Below are positions 26,126 through 38,626 of a stretch of 64,000 bases of DNA, in pieces. Under the pieces are notes generated by a model that ran no database searches, was not told where the DNA came from, and worked only from the letters and a program-made list of their open reading frames with translations. Origin of the DNA: Poecilobothrus nobilitatus (taxonomy: Eukaryota; Arthropoda; Insecta; Diptera; Dolichopodidae); contig OX352773.1 of NCBI GenBank assembly GCA_947095535.1, positions 212,494,093 to 212,558,092 on the forward strand. The letters are read 5' to 3'. The position numbers and the translations under genes are program-made. Position 1 is the first letter of the stretch; the number at the start of each line of letters is the position of its first letter.

Positions 26126-29100
26126 TATGATCATTTCTTTAAAGTCTTTCAAAAGAATCTTTTGTTTGCTCCAGTTTGATATTAAGATACAGTGCATATT
26201 TAAAAGAATTGAATGAATCAGAATGGAATATTTAAAATGGTAATCAACAATGGAAAAAATTTTGTCACCAGAAAATCGATTTTTCTGTGTCTGCTGCCAT
26301 TTTAATTAATATGACAGAAAATTCATGCAAATTATTAAAAAAAAAATATTTCTTTTTAAAAAAAAAATTGTAATTAAAAAAAAAAATATTAAAAATAGAA
26401 CAAAAAAAAAAAAAAAATAATTGAATAACGGAGTAAAAATAATTTTTCATAAATAATTGAGGAAATCTCAAGGGAAGTAAAGGTTGGTTGATTGCTGAGT
26501 TAAAATGTTTTTTTTTTTTTTTGTCACTTTCTAAACAGCAAAATTTTAAAATTTTTAGTTTAGTCACAATTAAATTAATGGTTTCAGATTATTTTAAATA
26601 AAATTGTGATAAAAAATTTAAATTACATTATAAATTCAAAAAAAAAAAAATTTGTAATTTTTTTTTTTTTTTAATATATACTCGATTTTTTTAATTTTTT
26701 TTATTTTAATAATAAATACCTATTATTAATTGAAAATTCATGTTTCCCCTTGAGAGAACATGTTAAGGTTCATGCAAAAAATAATTTACAATTTTTTTTT
26801 AAGATTGAGAATGAAAATTTTTATATTATGAATTGAACTGCCTGGCTATAATTTTAAGGTAAAATATGTTGATTAAATATTAATAAAAAGTAATTAAAGA
26901 TTTAAAATCTATAACTTTAAATAGAACTGAAATTAATCTAAATTATGAGGTGCAACAATGTCAACCCGACATTAACAACATTAATTGTCTTTATATCGCT
27001 TATTATACTTATGAAGTCGAGATGGAGTAAACTGGGGCTATTTTGGGGCTAACTGGTTTTATTTTAAGAGATCCATAAAATGTTTTATTCAAATTTAAAT
27101 TTCATTTATTCTTCAAAAAACTTTTGGCAAGGAGGAAAGTTTTATAAAGTAAATTTAGACAATTTTTAGAAAATTTTGAATTGCAAAATTTCAATTTAAA
27201 ACTTTTTAAAACTATGATGAGTAGAATTTGCGAACGTTGTACTACTTTTGTAAATTTATCGAAAAGAACGTTAATACCAATTTAATTTCAGTCACTATTT
27301 AACTTTTGGCTTTCCGATAATTGTAAAATGAGCCATAAGGATAATTGATTTATGACCCTAATATCGCAAAGATATAAATTCAATTATGCCATCCTATCTC
27401 TGAAGAAATACGAAGGATATACTTTATCCCTTATTGTGTATTATGCAATATAATTATATAAAAGGTTAGAGGTTGAGAAGGATAAAAATTCTGTAAAAAT
27501 CTTTACAGAAATAAATTGGGCTGATTTAAAAAGGATCTAATATCAAAATAACTGTAATGAAATTTTTTAATCAATTGATTTTTTTTTTTTTGTTTTTTGA
27601 ATTTATTGATATCGCCGTAGGTAATCTTTTATTTTGGTTATTTTTCTTAAATATTTGATTTTAATTTAAATTTTTTCATTGAAATTTTTGTTTTTTTTTT
27701 TTTTTATAAAGTTAATTATAACAAAGATTTTAATATATATAAATACTTTGATATATGTATGTATTTGTATCGAAAACATATATGAAATTAATCAACAAAT
27801 CAAAATACATAAAATAAATTTTGTATTTGGGCGCGACTAATAAAGTTATTGATTTTTCTTGCTTGTTAATTTATTTAAAAGGATATTTTACTTGTCAAGG
27901 TAATTAAAAATCGATTAATGTTAATAAAAACAGAACTGACACAGTGATCCCCCCCCGAGTTAAGATACACTTCATAAGATGAAAATATATATTAAAATTA
28001 TAAGATTGATAAATACAACTAAAGATTTTTTTTTTTATTTATATATTTGTCTAGAATTAATAACAACATTTTACATTTAATAATTGAGTATAGTGTTACT
28101 GGATATCTTTTGTAATCCATAGAATCATAGTGAGTTTACGTAATGTAATTAATCAATTTTTTTAGATTGCAACTATTAATCTTATATTTAGCATATCAGT
28201 ATAAGAAAAATGAGCAGCGTAAAAACCTTCAAATTTTATGTTTTAATTTATTTTTTTGTTGTTTTATTTACTTAAATTTTACGTAAATTAAGTCTAACGA
28301 ACTATACTTACTGAAGAAACTAACTGAAGATGAAAGCATACTTATAGGCTATCTGAACATTACTATGAAAGTTACTATCTAATAAAAGATTTTCGAACCT
28401 GTAATTCGATTTAGAAATGTTCCGAAGTAAGCTGCTTAGAAGTAGTTAAGTTTTATAAATGACCGAAGTTATAAGAGAGAGTGTTTTTTTTTTTGTCTTT
28501 TTTTGTCAGATACTTCAGTGTTTTCGATAATCAAAAGTTTAAAATGTAATTAAAATTTCTATTTGTCAAACTTATAATTAAATTTCTAGAACTAATGGTT
28601 ATTCTTCGAAAATAGTCTATATTTAATATTTGTATTTGGTTTCTTAAAAATTTAAATATGTAAAATTATTCCTTGTATATTTCTTGGACACTTAGTAAGT
28701 ATACTTTTTTTCAATTAAAAAAAAAACAAACTTTATTGCTTAAAGGGAATTATTAACGAGTAAAATTAATTTGTGGCAGAAGGGTCGCATATTTTATCAA
28801 GGTATCTGAAATAGCTGATAAAATGTTAAAAATTTTAAAAACAAAATATTAAAAAAAAATAAGTAATAAAATTAAAAAATAAAATATACCTATTGATTGG
28901 ATATTGAAAAACATTGAAAAAAATGAATTAAATGTGAATTAAACGAATGAATGTCTACATTAATTCAATGAAAATTTATTTAAACATTTTTTTTTTTGTT
29001 ATTTCTCAGGGATATTTTTAATTTTAAAGTTTTTAAATTTAATTGACAAGGAGTAATTCATAATAATGTTTGAATTAAAAAAAAATATAAACTGAAACTG

Positions 29101-29624
29101 AAACTGAAAAGGTAAAAAAAAAAACATCGAATAGGCAAAAAATTAAAATAGCAATTCATCACACCTGAAAGGCTGTTCATCACACCTGATTTTAATGTAT
29201 AGATTAAAAAAAATATATAGGAACATATAGGTCAAATTTAAAATACCGAATAAATATGTTTTTGTTTTTTCTTTAAAGTGCTGTATAAAGTTTAAAACTC
29301 ATCAAATCGATTTTATGTTAAAGCAAAAATAAATTTCTTAAGGCAAATTTTTGATATTCATTGTAAATTGTTAAACTAACACAGAAAACTGATAATATAA
29401 TGTAAAAAAACAAACGATTTAATCTATTTTAATGTCTGTTCGATATATAAAATAAGAAAAACTAAAATATTGATTAATAAAATATAATATTTTTAATCAA
29501 TGGAAAATGCTTTAAACATTTAAGACACCCAATCCAATTAATGGTAAAGTTTTACTATTGAGTGTAAAATTTGATAATTTACTTATCCTGAATCTAAATT
29601 TCTCTTTTTATCACAATCTAAATA

Positions 29625-30329
29625 ATATTTTTTTCTAAATTTGCTTAATAATTTGTATCTGTTCGGCTCCGTCTGTTTACAAAACTTCTAGGATGTATAG
29701 AAACTTCTAGGAAGATAAAGAAATAAAATTTTAACTATTTATTAATTTTGTAGAAAAACTCCTATAGTTCTCCCACTTGTTACAGACTTACAGTCCCTTA
29801 AAGTTGGAAAAACTTCCTATTTTAAAATATTGATATCCGAAGTTCTGAATATTTGAGGAAGAATCTGGTCTTTGAATCAAAAAATCAAACGGGAGGAAAT
29901 ATTGAGAGGAGGATTAAAAGACTAGACAATCACATAGAGGATTCTATGGTAATTAGCATACTTGAAACAAAATTCCCTTCATTTAACAGCTCTAAGTGAT
30001 CGAATTTGAAAAGCGAACTATGTAAATTTTTCGTAAATAAGACATAAAAATTACAGTTCCAACATTATCTACTTTTAACTAGTGTTAACGGTTTTTCTTC
30101 ATTTTTTTTAGGATTTCCTTAAAATTGAAGAAAGTCCATATATAATTTCTTGATGTTTTGTAAATTTTTCTTATATAAAAAATTCTAAAAAAAATTAAAA
30201 ATATTTGTGTTGAAAATGCTCTAGCACTCTAGCCAAAATGCTCTAGCACTAAACTGTTTTACTTATTTTTTTTTTTGTTTTTGAAAAATGTGCGCCTTTA
30301 AAAACCTATGGTTTTATATATTATCTTGT
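29625..30329 (-). mobile_element. Dispersed repeat family C, copy 4, minus strand
   Basis: Read on the minus strand it starts acaagataatatataaaacc, then ggcgcacattt, runs through diverged family C sequence, and ends agaagttttgtaaacagacg followed by gattattaagca-like sequence. The same end in copy 3 reads agaagttttgtaaacagaca. The order and ends match copies 1-3; internal parts are heavily diverged. Confidence 0.55.
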
Positions 30330-31749
30330 TTGTTTTTTAATTTAAATTGAAAACACTATTTGAACATTGTTCTAGCCATTAAATGTTTTTTTCCTTTCTA
30401 TATTCTCTAAAGTGTAATTTAAGTGTACCTAAAGTGTATTTTATAAAATTAAATATAATAATATTTAAAAATTCTTCTTTATACTTTTTGTTTCTTCATA
30501 ATACATTGTACCTTAAAGTTAAAATGATTTTTGACACTGGTGTCAACAATAAACAGAATAAGTGTAAAAAAAGAAAGAAAAAAAAAAAATATACAAGTGA
30601 AAAAGACAAAATAAAAATATTTAATCTTCTCAAGTGCTCATCATGTTTTTTCTTCTATTCTTAAAAAAAAAGTACTTGTTTAAATTTATTCAATAAGAGT
30701 TAGAAATGTTGTTAAAAAATGATGAAACAAGAAATGCAAGAAGGGTCCCATTCTTTTTATTTTGAGATTAAATGATGAAAAGCAAAAAAAAAAAACAAAT
30801 AATAACAAAAAAAGAAAAAATTATTAGGATGAAAACAATCTGCTTTTTAATCCCTTACAATAGTAATAGAAAAGCCTAATGAAATCATTTTGTTTATACC
30901 GTTAAAGTAACGTTGAAGTATATTAAATGTATTAAGAAGAGGAACGAAAAACAGTTAAGTAAAATGGAGAGATACCATGGGTTTTAAAAGAAAGTAAATA
31001 CAACAGGAAATTGGATGAAAGAGATTATAAATTAAAGAGTTTCTAAGATAATAGAACACTAACAAAATATTGACAGACCTATAGTAGAACCTTGAAAACA
31101 GAAGGCAAGAAAAATACTGTAAGTATATTAAATAAATGCCTAGATGGGGACTTTCCTTTTATCAATGAGAAAAATATGTGAAAATATTGCACTTTAAATA
31201 CTTTTTTAAAAGACCGCCTTTTATACCATAAAAAATTCCTGAAATTTTAATAAAATTAATACAAGGAAACCAATATTCTATATAATACTATTGTTTGATT
31301 TCACTTTCAGAGCTATTTTTTTCACTTTGAACTTAAATCTTTATTATAAAACTAAGTGTTAATTTATTAGTTATTAGTTTGCTGATTGGCAGCGAAGGAC
31401 GATATATTTCCTTTATAAAGTTATGTGAAACAATCATTGGTATTCAAGTACAGTTTGGCCAACAAAATGAAGAGTAAAGAAATTGTATTGAATTTGAAAT
31501 TGAATTGTAGAATGTCGTGCAGAAAAATATTAATGTTCGGTTTGTTCCTTTCAACGTTATAAGTAAATAATTACCAACAACTAGCTCGCTAGCGGGAGGA
31601 TATTTTTTTTTTTTTTTAGATTTTTATTAAAATAATCTTAAAGTTATACAAAAGGAGACAATTCTGACGATTGTTAAATACAACATACTATTGGTAAGAT
31701 ATCGTATTAAAATATTATATGTAGCTCTCAACTTTAAGACTATATTTTT
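30330..31749. other. AT-rich non-coding DNA, no gene seen
   Basis: Lys/Phe-rich chance frames only, for example 30383-30664. Confidence 0.6.
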
Positions 31750-32455
31750 TAGTTTAGATGCAATGTAATTCTTCCAAAAAAGTTTTTTGAAGCATAATCA
31801 TGAAGTAGTGACGGCAGAACGGCAATATGTTTCGAACTTTAGTTTCTTTAAGTATTAATATTTTGTTTTTTTTTCCTAAGAGAGGTGGAAATCTTCTAAA
31901 AACACCAAGATGTGCCCTTGGTAGTGTCAGATTCTTACTGACTAAATCCACCTCCCCCTCTAGTCAATATAATGGGATGAAACCCTTACCTGCTTAAGGT
32001 ACTATAGTGGCTAGGAAAGGATAGGGATAGGACGCACAAACATTGAATTGGGAGTGAGACTGTAAGAAAACAATGAATCCACCTATTATTACAACTATTT
32101 TGCTAACAGCGACTATAACCGTTACAACAGTTACAACATGCAGTTGTATATAACACCTTACTGTATGAGGTAACTATTGAAAGTAACTACCACTATCACT
32201 GTAGCAGATATTATTATTGATATTAGTATTACTTATTAATATTATTATTTACTACACAGTCAAGGCCATAAGTGAATTATATCGTGCAGTAGTATATAAC
32301 ATCTTCCTGCATGATATAACGAAAGATAGCTCTTCCTGTAGCAGTTATTGTTATGATTATTATTATTACTATTAATTATACGATATACATTATTACGATA
32401 TGAAATTATAACATATTTTTTATTCATATATTTATATATAATATATATTTTATTT
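31750..32455. other. GC-richer unidentified block with a 146-bp diverged duplication
   Basis: 31880-32080 has markedly more G+C than its surroundings (for example cacctccccctctagtc, ggatagggataggacgc). Two diverged copies of a module follow, with tgcagttgtatataac at 32139 and tgcagtagtatataac at 32285. Their offset is 146 bp, and each is followed by a ctgtagcag/ttatt stretch. It looks like an old composite repeat; no protein family is recognisable in any frame. Confidence 0.45.
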
Positions 32456-32531
32456 ATATTACCTGACCGGCGTTTTAACCCAAGACCCTCCGATTGAAAG
32501 ACTGGTAACTTAACCACTACGCCATGAATCA
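32456..32531 (-). mobile_element. tRNA-like element with intact acceptor pairing
   Basis: On the minus strand acctgat at the 5' end can pair with gtcaggt at the 3' end (6 of 7), and box A tggcgtagtgg is a perfect consensus. Box B (ggttaaaacgc) has lost the conserved C, and the anticodon and T stems do not pair. It is therefore a tRNA pseudogene or SINE head rather than a functional tRNA. Confidence 0.45.
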
Positions 32532-34169
32532 GGTAACATATCCTTAAACTAGATATTTTACATAATATTGTCTCAATTTTCCCTTATAGTTAATTATATT
32601 GGGATACTTATTTACTAAAGTTTTTGAAATAGTTTAAATAAAATCATTTTTTTGAGATCTCAACTTTACCTATGCATTAAAATTACACATAGCTGTCATT
32701 TAAGTTTAAATTGTACGATTATTTTTTTTTTTTTATTTAATAAATCAAAAATAAAAATTTAACGCTATGTTAAAATCCTAAAAATCCTACTATTAAAATG
32801 ATGTTACTAACGCTTGATTTTTCATATGAAATTTGAATTTTATTTCAATTATTTTTCTTTCTTATAAATCCGTTGACAAGCCTGTATTCCACTTATTTTG
32901 GTTTTAGCTAAAAAAGAAAAAAAAAGAAAATGTATATATGTTATAATACATACATATATACATTTTGTTTTTTTTTGTTCATGGTTGAGCACTAAAAAAG
33001 ATTTGAAAAGATGAAAAAAAAAAAAATTTCCATGACAATGAAAAGAAAAATTATTTTCTATCTTCAAAACGGATTTTCCGAATCATAAAAAAAAAATTTC
33101 TTTTATTTTACATTTTTCATTTAATTCTCGAGAAAACATTTTTTAGGATACGTGTAAAATCATACGATATGATTTTCTTTTTTTTTTTCTCTCACAATTG
33201 CGGTGCGATTTAATACTATTTTAAAGAGATTAAATCGAGATTCACTTGTTTCGATCTATTTTTTTGTTTTTTTTAAATTGCTTTGTTGTACTTTTTTTCA
33301 CCATTTTTATAATAATGGGCTTAAAATGGAATTTTCACTTCTTCTTTGTTAGAAAATAAAAAAAAAAATATGTAATATAAAAATGAAGAAAAAAAAATTT
33401 AAATAAAGGACACCTGTGAACCACCTTTAATAATATTGTAAGAATTATATTATTCTTTGTTTTCCTTTCTCTTGATTCTACTATAAAATTTTGTTAACAA
33501 ATTTGTGTATAAAATTTTTAATAGCAGAGAATAATGATATTGAAAATTTGGTAAATATTTTAATAGTTCCCAAAAGTCGCGTAAGTCTTTGAAATAATAT
33601 TGCCCAAAACTCTCGTATGTGTATTTTATTTTAAATTTTGCCAATTAACTTTATATAATCCGCCAAAAAAATTGGTTTTTGAAATCTGAGATGATCGTAA
33701 AAGAAAGTCTTGTTTAAAATGATTTTATATATCCTATTAAATATACCAGTAAATATATGTGTTTTAATTGCATATTTACATTAAAACAACCATAACATTA
33801 GTTCCACTTTAATTATATATTCCCGACACTATTTTATTATTACTTAAAAAAAATAAGAAAAGACTTTTGAAAAAAATTTTAAATGAAATTATTGCAGCCT
33901 AAGCATATGCAAGAATAATATATAAAATGTTCTATTGCATTAATTAGAACCTAAAGTTTTTTGTTATTGTTTTTAAGGTTCTGTGAATTAACGCCAGAAG
34001 AAAAAAATGAACTAATGTAAAAAAGTAGCGATGTTCATAGTGCCAAAAAGAAAGAAATAATCTTAAAAAAAATAATTTTTACTATTCTACTGTGATAATA
34101 TTTAAGTTTTATTTTTAAATTCATTTATTAATCCAAATATTACCATTTTTACAATTGTATTATAGTATA
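32532..34169. other. AT-rich non-coding DNA
   Basis: No gene recognised. A minus-strand open frame at 33450-33644 starts with TTG and matches nothing I know. A 15-bp inverted repeat is listed separately. Confidence 0.55.
32927..32966. repeat. 15-bp perfect inverted repeat, 10-nt loop
   Basis: aaaatgtatatatgt at 32927-32941 is complementary to 32952-32966. Confidence 0.75.
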
Positions 34170-34975
34170 AATGTTACAGTGATTAGATTATGCTAATTTA
34201 ACCTTTGCTGCATTAATTTGATAATTTTGTTTTGGGCAATTTATAACTTTTTGATGTGCATAGCAGCTATATTATGAAAAACGATCCGTACAAAATAATT
34301 GGTTGAAACACCATTTTCATTATTAAGAGTTTATTTTCTGTTGATAAATCGATACAGAATACGAGTTCTTTTATTCAATTTGTTGATAAAAGAATTGACA
34401 TGTTCTTGAAAGGTCAATCTTTTATCAAAGTGGACACCCAAATACATTACCGTGTCTACCCAGGGTATAGATATATTGTTCAGTGATAAATTAGACGAAG
34501 GAATAAAAGAGGATTTTCTCTTATATGTAAAAAAATATTGAACTAGTTTTATCAGTATTGACTGCAATTTTCCAGTTTTGAAGATATTTTGAAACTGAGT
34601 TTAACCCATTTTGTAAATTTCTAAAAATATCAGTGCTGTATAACCCAGCCACTGTATAACCCAGTGCTGAATTAATAATGCTGTGTTGTCAGCGAAAATA
34701 GATAATTGGACATTTACCGGCCTAGGAATGTCATGAGTAAAAATGTTATACAGAATAGATCATAGTACTGACCCTTGAGGAATGCCAGCCGTGATGGTAT
34801 ATGTGTTGGATGCTATTGTACCTAGGTAAACTTTAAAGTTTCTGTCGGAAAAGAAAACTTTGAATTATTTTGATTAAGTAGGAATCAATACTAATTTTTA
34901 TTAGTTTAGAGATAAGACCACCATGCCAGACCGTATCAAAAGCGGAATAATCTACACATACAAATATTATGCAAT
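34170..34975 (-). pseudogene. Decayed jockey-like non-LTR reverse transcriptase
   Basis: In order on the minus strand I read DYSAFDTVWHGGLISKL (near 34960-34905), VYLGTIASNTYTITAGIPQG then SVL-stop-SILYNIF (near 34835-34745), HDIPRP, IFADNTALL (near 34700-34670), and WKIAVNTDKT. Then comes the frame 34567-34331 with IPWVDTVMYLGVHFDKRLTF and KRTRILYRFINRK, and finally FHNIAAMHIKKLQIAQNKIIKL-like residues to about 34190. These are the palm motifs and the downstream connection of jockey/CR1-type RTs. The catalytic FADD reads FADN, GIPQGSVLGP has a TGA at the Gly position, and several frameshifts occur, so it is dead. Endonuclease and 5' parts are not visible. Confidence 0.85.
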
Positions 34976-34991
34976 AGTAAAGTATTGAATT

Positions 34992-35063
34992 TTGATTGAA
35001 GCTGTGTTACCCATTGAAGCGGTGTTCCCAATTGAAGTGGTGTTGCCAATTCAAGCGGGATTG
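34992..35063. repeat. Four 18-bp tandem units
   Basis: Units at 34992, 35010, 35028 and 35046 follow the pattern ccaattgaagyggtgttg with two to six differences. Read in frame the units give hexapeptides such as PIEAVF, PIEVVL, PIQAGL. It lies just beyond the RT fragment, and I do not know whether it belongs to that element. Confidence 0.75.
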
Positions 35064-37390
35064 AATAGTGAACAACTCTAACCTTCTCACTATTAAATTT
35101 TTATTACACAAATATATTCTGGAACAGTAAAGTATTAAAAATAGTAAAAAAAATATAAGGCTCTGATTTTGTAACAAAATTTAACACCATCCCAGAGCTT
35201 TTTGATATAAAAATAAAAAGGATTTTTTTCTGACTTTAATACATTTTTTTGATTTTAGCAATAACTTATGAATTAATGAATTTTACAAATGCAATAATTC
35301 TTCTTGCGTTAACACACTTTTGCTCCTGGTGTTGATTTGTTGAGCCTGTTTTTAATGATATTGATATATGATATTGTATAACATTGGTTTGATTTTAAAT
35401 TTAAATATATTTATAGATTATATCAGTAAAAAATCGATACGGTGAACCTATACAATTAAAGGTTTACCTAAAAGCTTACATTATTTTGGCTTTGCTTTCT
35501 TTTAGAGCAATATTAACTTTCTCCATGTAACAAGATAATCGAGAATTTTACAAAAAAAAAGTTATTAAGAATTTCTAGAAGTACTTAGTATTCATATTAA
35601 TTTTGAAATTAACAGAAAAAATTCTGCAAGTTTAATTTGAATTTTATGAATTGAGCACTATTTGAAATAAGTTTTATCTTATTGCAACTTAAGTAAATTA
35701 CAAGTCATTTGATATTTAATTACTTAAATACCTACTTAATAAAAACTGATATGTTTTTGTTTTTTTTTTGTATTTTCGAATTCTCTTTTGTTAGGTGTAA
35801 ACTTCATTTTAATTAAATGAGATGTATTTTTTCTGTGATAAAATTATTATCGATTTTCATTATTATTACTCTATAATACTATAAAAAGAGATTTTAATGT
35901 TCTAGGCGTAGTTATAAGACTGAATTTTCAGGAAAATTTAGAAAACTAATTTAATAATAGGCAAATCTATTGCATCGAATCTTCAAATCTATCAAATATT
36001 TATGTATTATTATTTAGTTGAATATATTAAATGCAAGCGTTTTTTAAGGATATGTTGTTTCGTCAAAATTTTTAATTTTCAAATCTTATATCCCCACAAC
36101 GGCAACACTTAAAATAATTGTTAGATCATTATCTTACTTATATATATATTTAATAAACAATAGACTTAAAAATATAACGGTTTATATAAAAAAATTAAAT
36201 GGGCAAATATGTTCTTAATTATTCTTTTCGTCCTTAAAGGGCGAGATTTGGAGATTGTGTTAAATGTTTTTGAAAAATGACGTTATAAGGTACCGTTATA
36301 CTGACATTTACCTACGTGGGGTTCAATTTTCTTTAGAATCCTTGAAAATTATAAACAAACAACATTTTTATTTAGCCCACCCATGAATGGAAAACCATAA
36401 TTTCAAAATTGGAAAAGTCCTATTTAAAAGATTTTGATTTCAAGTAATGCTAAATATTTTTTCAATATAAAAATCTCAAAAGATTGAAAACGTTTAAAGT
36501 TTTATAAATCCCCTTTAATCCTATAGAAAGTTGTCATTCAATCCTTTTTAATAATAATATTGACAATTTATTTTAATTTTAAAACAATAAAAATATCGTA
36601 ACAAATCATATATGTATTCTCTTTATTAAATTTATATAATAACCTCAGGATATCAGAATGTGTTAGCTGTATATTCTATATAATGTATTTATTTGGTTCC
36701 CATTTATTTTTTATAATCAATTTTCAATATTGAGCTTCCCCATATGGTGGAAAATTGTTTTTATGATTATTAAATGTCATCAAAACTCGTTATATAAAAG
36801 TCTCAACAAATTATTATTATGCTATAAGATTTTGATTTGAAATAATAAAATGAAAAACAATTTTTTTAAGTACAATCATATTTGCACAAAATTTCTATAT
36901 TGATCTACTTAATTGGGGGCAGGTGTACATATTGAGAAATTTCATTAAAAATTGAAAAATAAAAATAAAAAATGAACAGCGAAACTTTAAACTTTATCAT
37001 AATGAGGAAATCTGAAAAGACTGAAAAAAGGCAAAATATATACAAAATATAATTAGAAGTTCCTTTAAGCCATATTTAAATTGGAAAAAAAAATATATAA
37101 AGAAGAATAAAGGAATAAGCGTTATTATAAGAATCATATTGTTATTTCTTTACAAAAGTATAAATGTATTAAATTATTTGAAGATTGAATAAGATTATGT
37201 TTACCAGTAAAAAATTTTAGGTGTAATTGTGATTGCAAAATAATAAAAAAATATATAAGTCTTATATTATGTATTTTTTTAAATTATTGAATTGAATATT
37301 TGCGAAATAAGTTAATTTATTCGCCTAAGTATATGCAATTTTCCATGTGTTTCTTAATTCTTAAATCTTATTAATATATAAATATTTTAA
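35064..37390. other. AT-rich non-coding DNA, no gene seen
   Basis: No coding motif or structured repeat found. Confidence 0.6.
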
Positions 37391-37540
37391 GAGAGCTTCG
37401 GTGATCGAGTGATTAATCACATGCCTTCCTAACTGAGGGTACTTATGCGAGTTATTAACCCGCACAAACAAAGAGGAAGTTTTTTTGAAAGGAAAATTAC
37501 AGAAAAGTAATAAAAATCCCCCTTGTTTCCAAATATAAAT
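37391..37540 (+). mobile_element. tRNA-Ser/Leu-like SINE remnant
   Basis: cggtgatcgagtgattaatc resembles a tRNA-Ser/Leu D-arm with box A at 37402-37412 (two mismatches). A degenerate box B (gagttattaaccc) lies about 37449-37461 and a T-rich body follows. Its head and body resemble the minus-strand remnant at 8.7 kb. An open frame on the minus strand across it (37361-37624) is probably chance. Confidence 0.4.
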
Positions 37541-38612
37541 TGTTCCTGTACAGATCATTAGTAGTTTTTCTTTTGCTATCAAATGCATATTATGTGAAAC
37601 TTTATCTGTATACTTTAAGAACAATATTAAAGTTTAGCTTTAGCTGTTTGGAACCGAAAGATAGTTTTTAAGTCTTATGCGATTAAGTAATAGGGTAATT
37701 ATGTCAAAGTTTATTAGAGAGAACTTACAATAGTTCTTCCGATAATTTTTGAGATAATTGATGTTTTAAAGTTACAGTTTTCTAAAGTCTTCATTAAAGA
37801 AAATTTTTATCTGCAGTTGTTTAGAAAATATTTTTTTTTTGCGCAGACAAACGGGTAGAGAACAGTTTTTTCTTAAGTTTTTCTGGGTGTAAATCGGATA
37901 AAAAAGAAGAAAATTTAATAACCATGATTTTTATATTTATTTATTTATTCTTTTTAGTAATGAAATTGTGCCTCAATTTATAAATTATATTATTTCGTCA
38001 CATATGCGTAGGTTTCAAAATACACCATGTATAAATGTTATTTAGAAGATTCTGGAAGGTATATATATTATGTAATGTACATATTTGAAGAAAATATTCA
38101 TTATTATTATTTTTTTTTAATTTCACCTCATTGAAATGCAGAGGCTGATTAAATTAAATTGTTGTTTTTTTTATTTTTTCGCTCATAAATTTGCATTTTT
38201 CTCTTTCATTTTCTTTTTTTAAAATAACCTAAAATCCTAAATTTTTTCCAAACTTATTAATTTTTGGGGAAAAACATTTTATAAATATTCAAATTTTAAA
38301 AATATATATTTTACTTAAATCCACTTAAGATATTTTGTTTTATTTAATTTTCAGAAATTCCTCAAAAATAAAACAAAAAGCACAAAAGTATTATATAACT
38401 TTTGTTATCTAATATATATAACCTAAAGCATCTATTAGTATTGATATTATTACCAATATGTATTTAATTTTTCGTTCAATTAAAAATAAATTAGAAATCA
38501 GATTCTTTTATTTGATAAATTTTTAGAACTTTATGGATCTCTCACTAAATATACGAATAATTATAACTCTAGAACTATAGAGAATAAAATCTTTAAAAAA
38601 AATTAAATACTT
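37541..38612. other. AT-rich non-coding DNA
   Basis: No gene. gcagacaaacgggtagagaa near 37842-37861 resembles the terminal motif of family C, so an eroded copy may end here. Confidence 0.5.
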
Positions 38613-38626
38613 CTCCCTAAACTAAC
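38613..38626 (+). repeat. Left target-site duplication of the RNase H element
   Basis: ctccctaaactaac, identical to 39782-39795. Confidence 0.85.

Larger units (their letters stand above)
19829..29624. other. Long AT-rich non-coding stretch
   Basis: No gene recognised in almost 10 kb. Blocks 20660-20780 and 24480-25260 are less A/T-biased. The latter has open frames on both strands (25001-25192 +, 24968-25225 -) that match no family I know. Microsatellites are listed separately. Confidence 0.5.

Noticed and set aside
32456..32531. Functional tRNA gene
   Set aside because: Box B lacks the conserved C, and the anticodon and T stems fail to pair despite the acceptor pairing.
33450..33644. Minus-strand frame with mixed composition
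   Set aside because: Starts at TTG, no recognisable domain.
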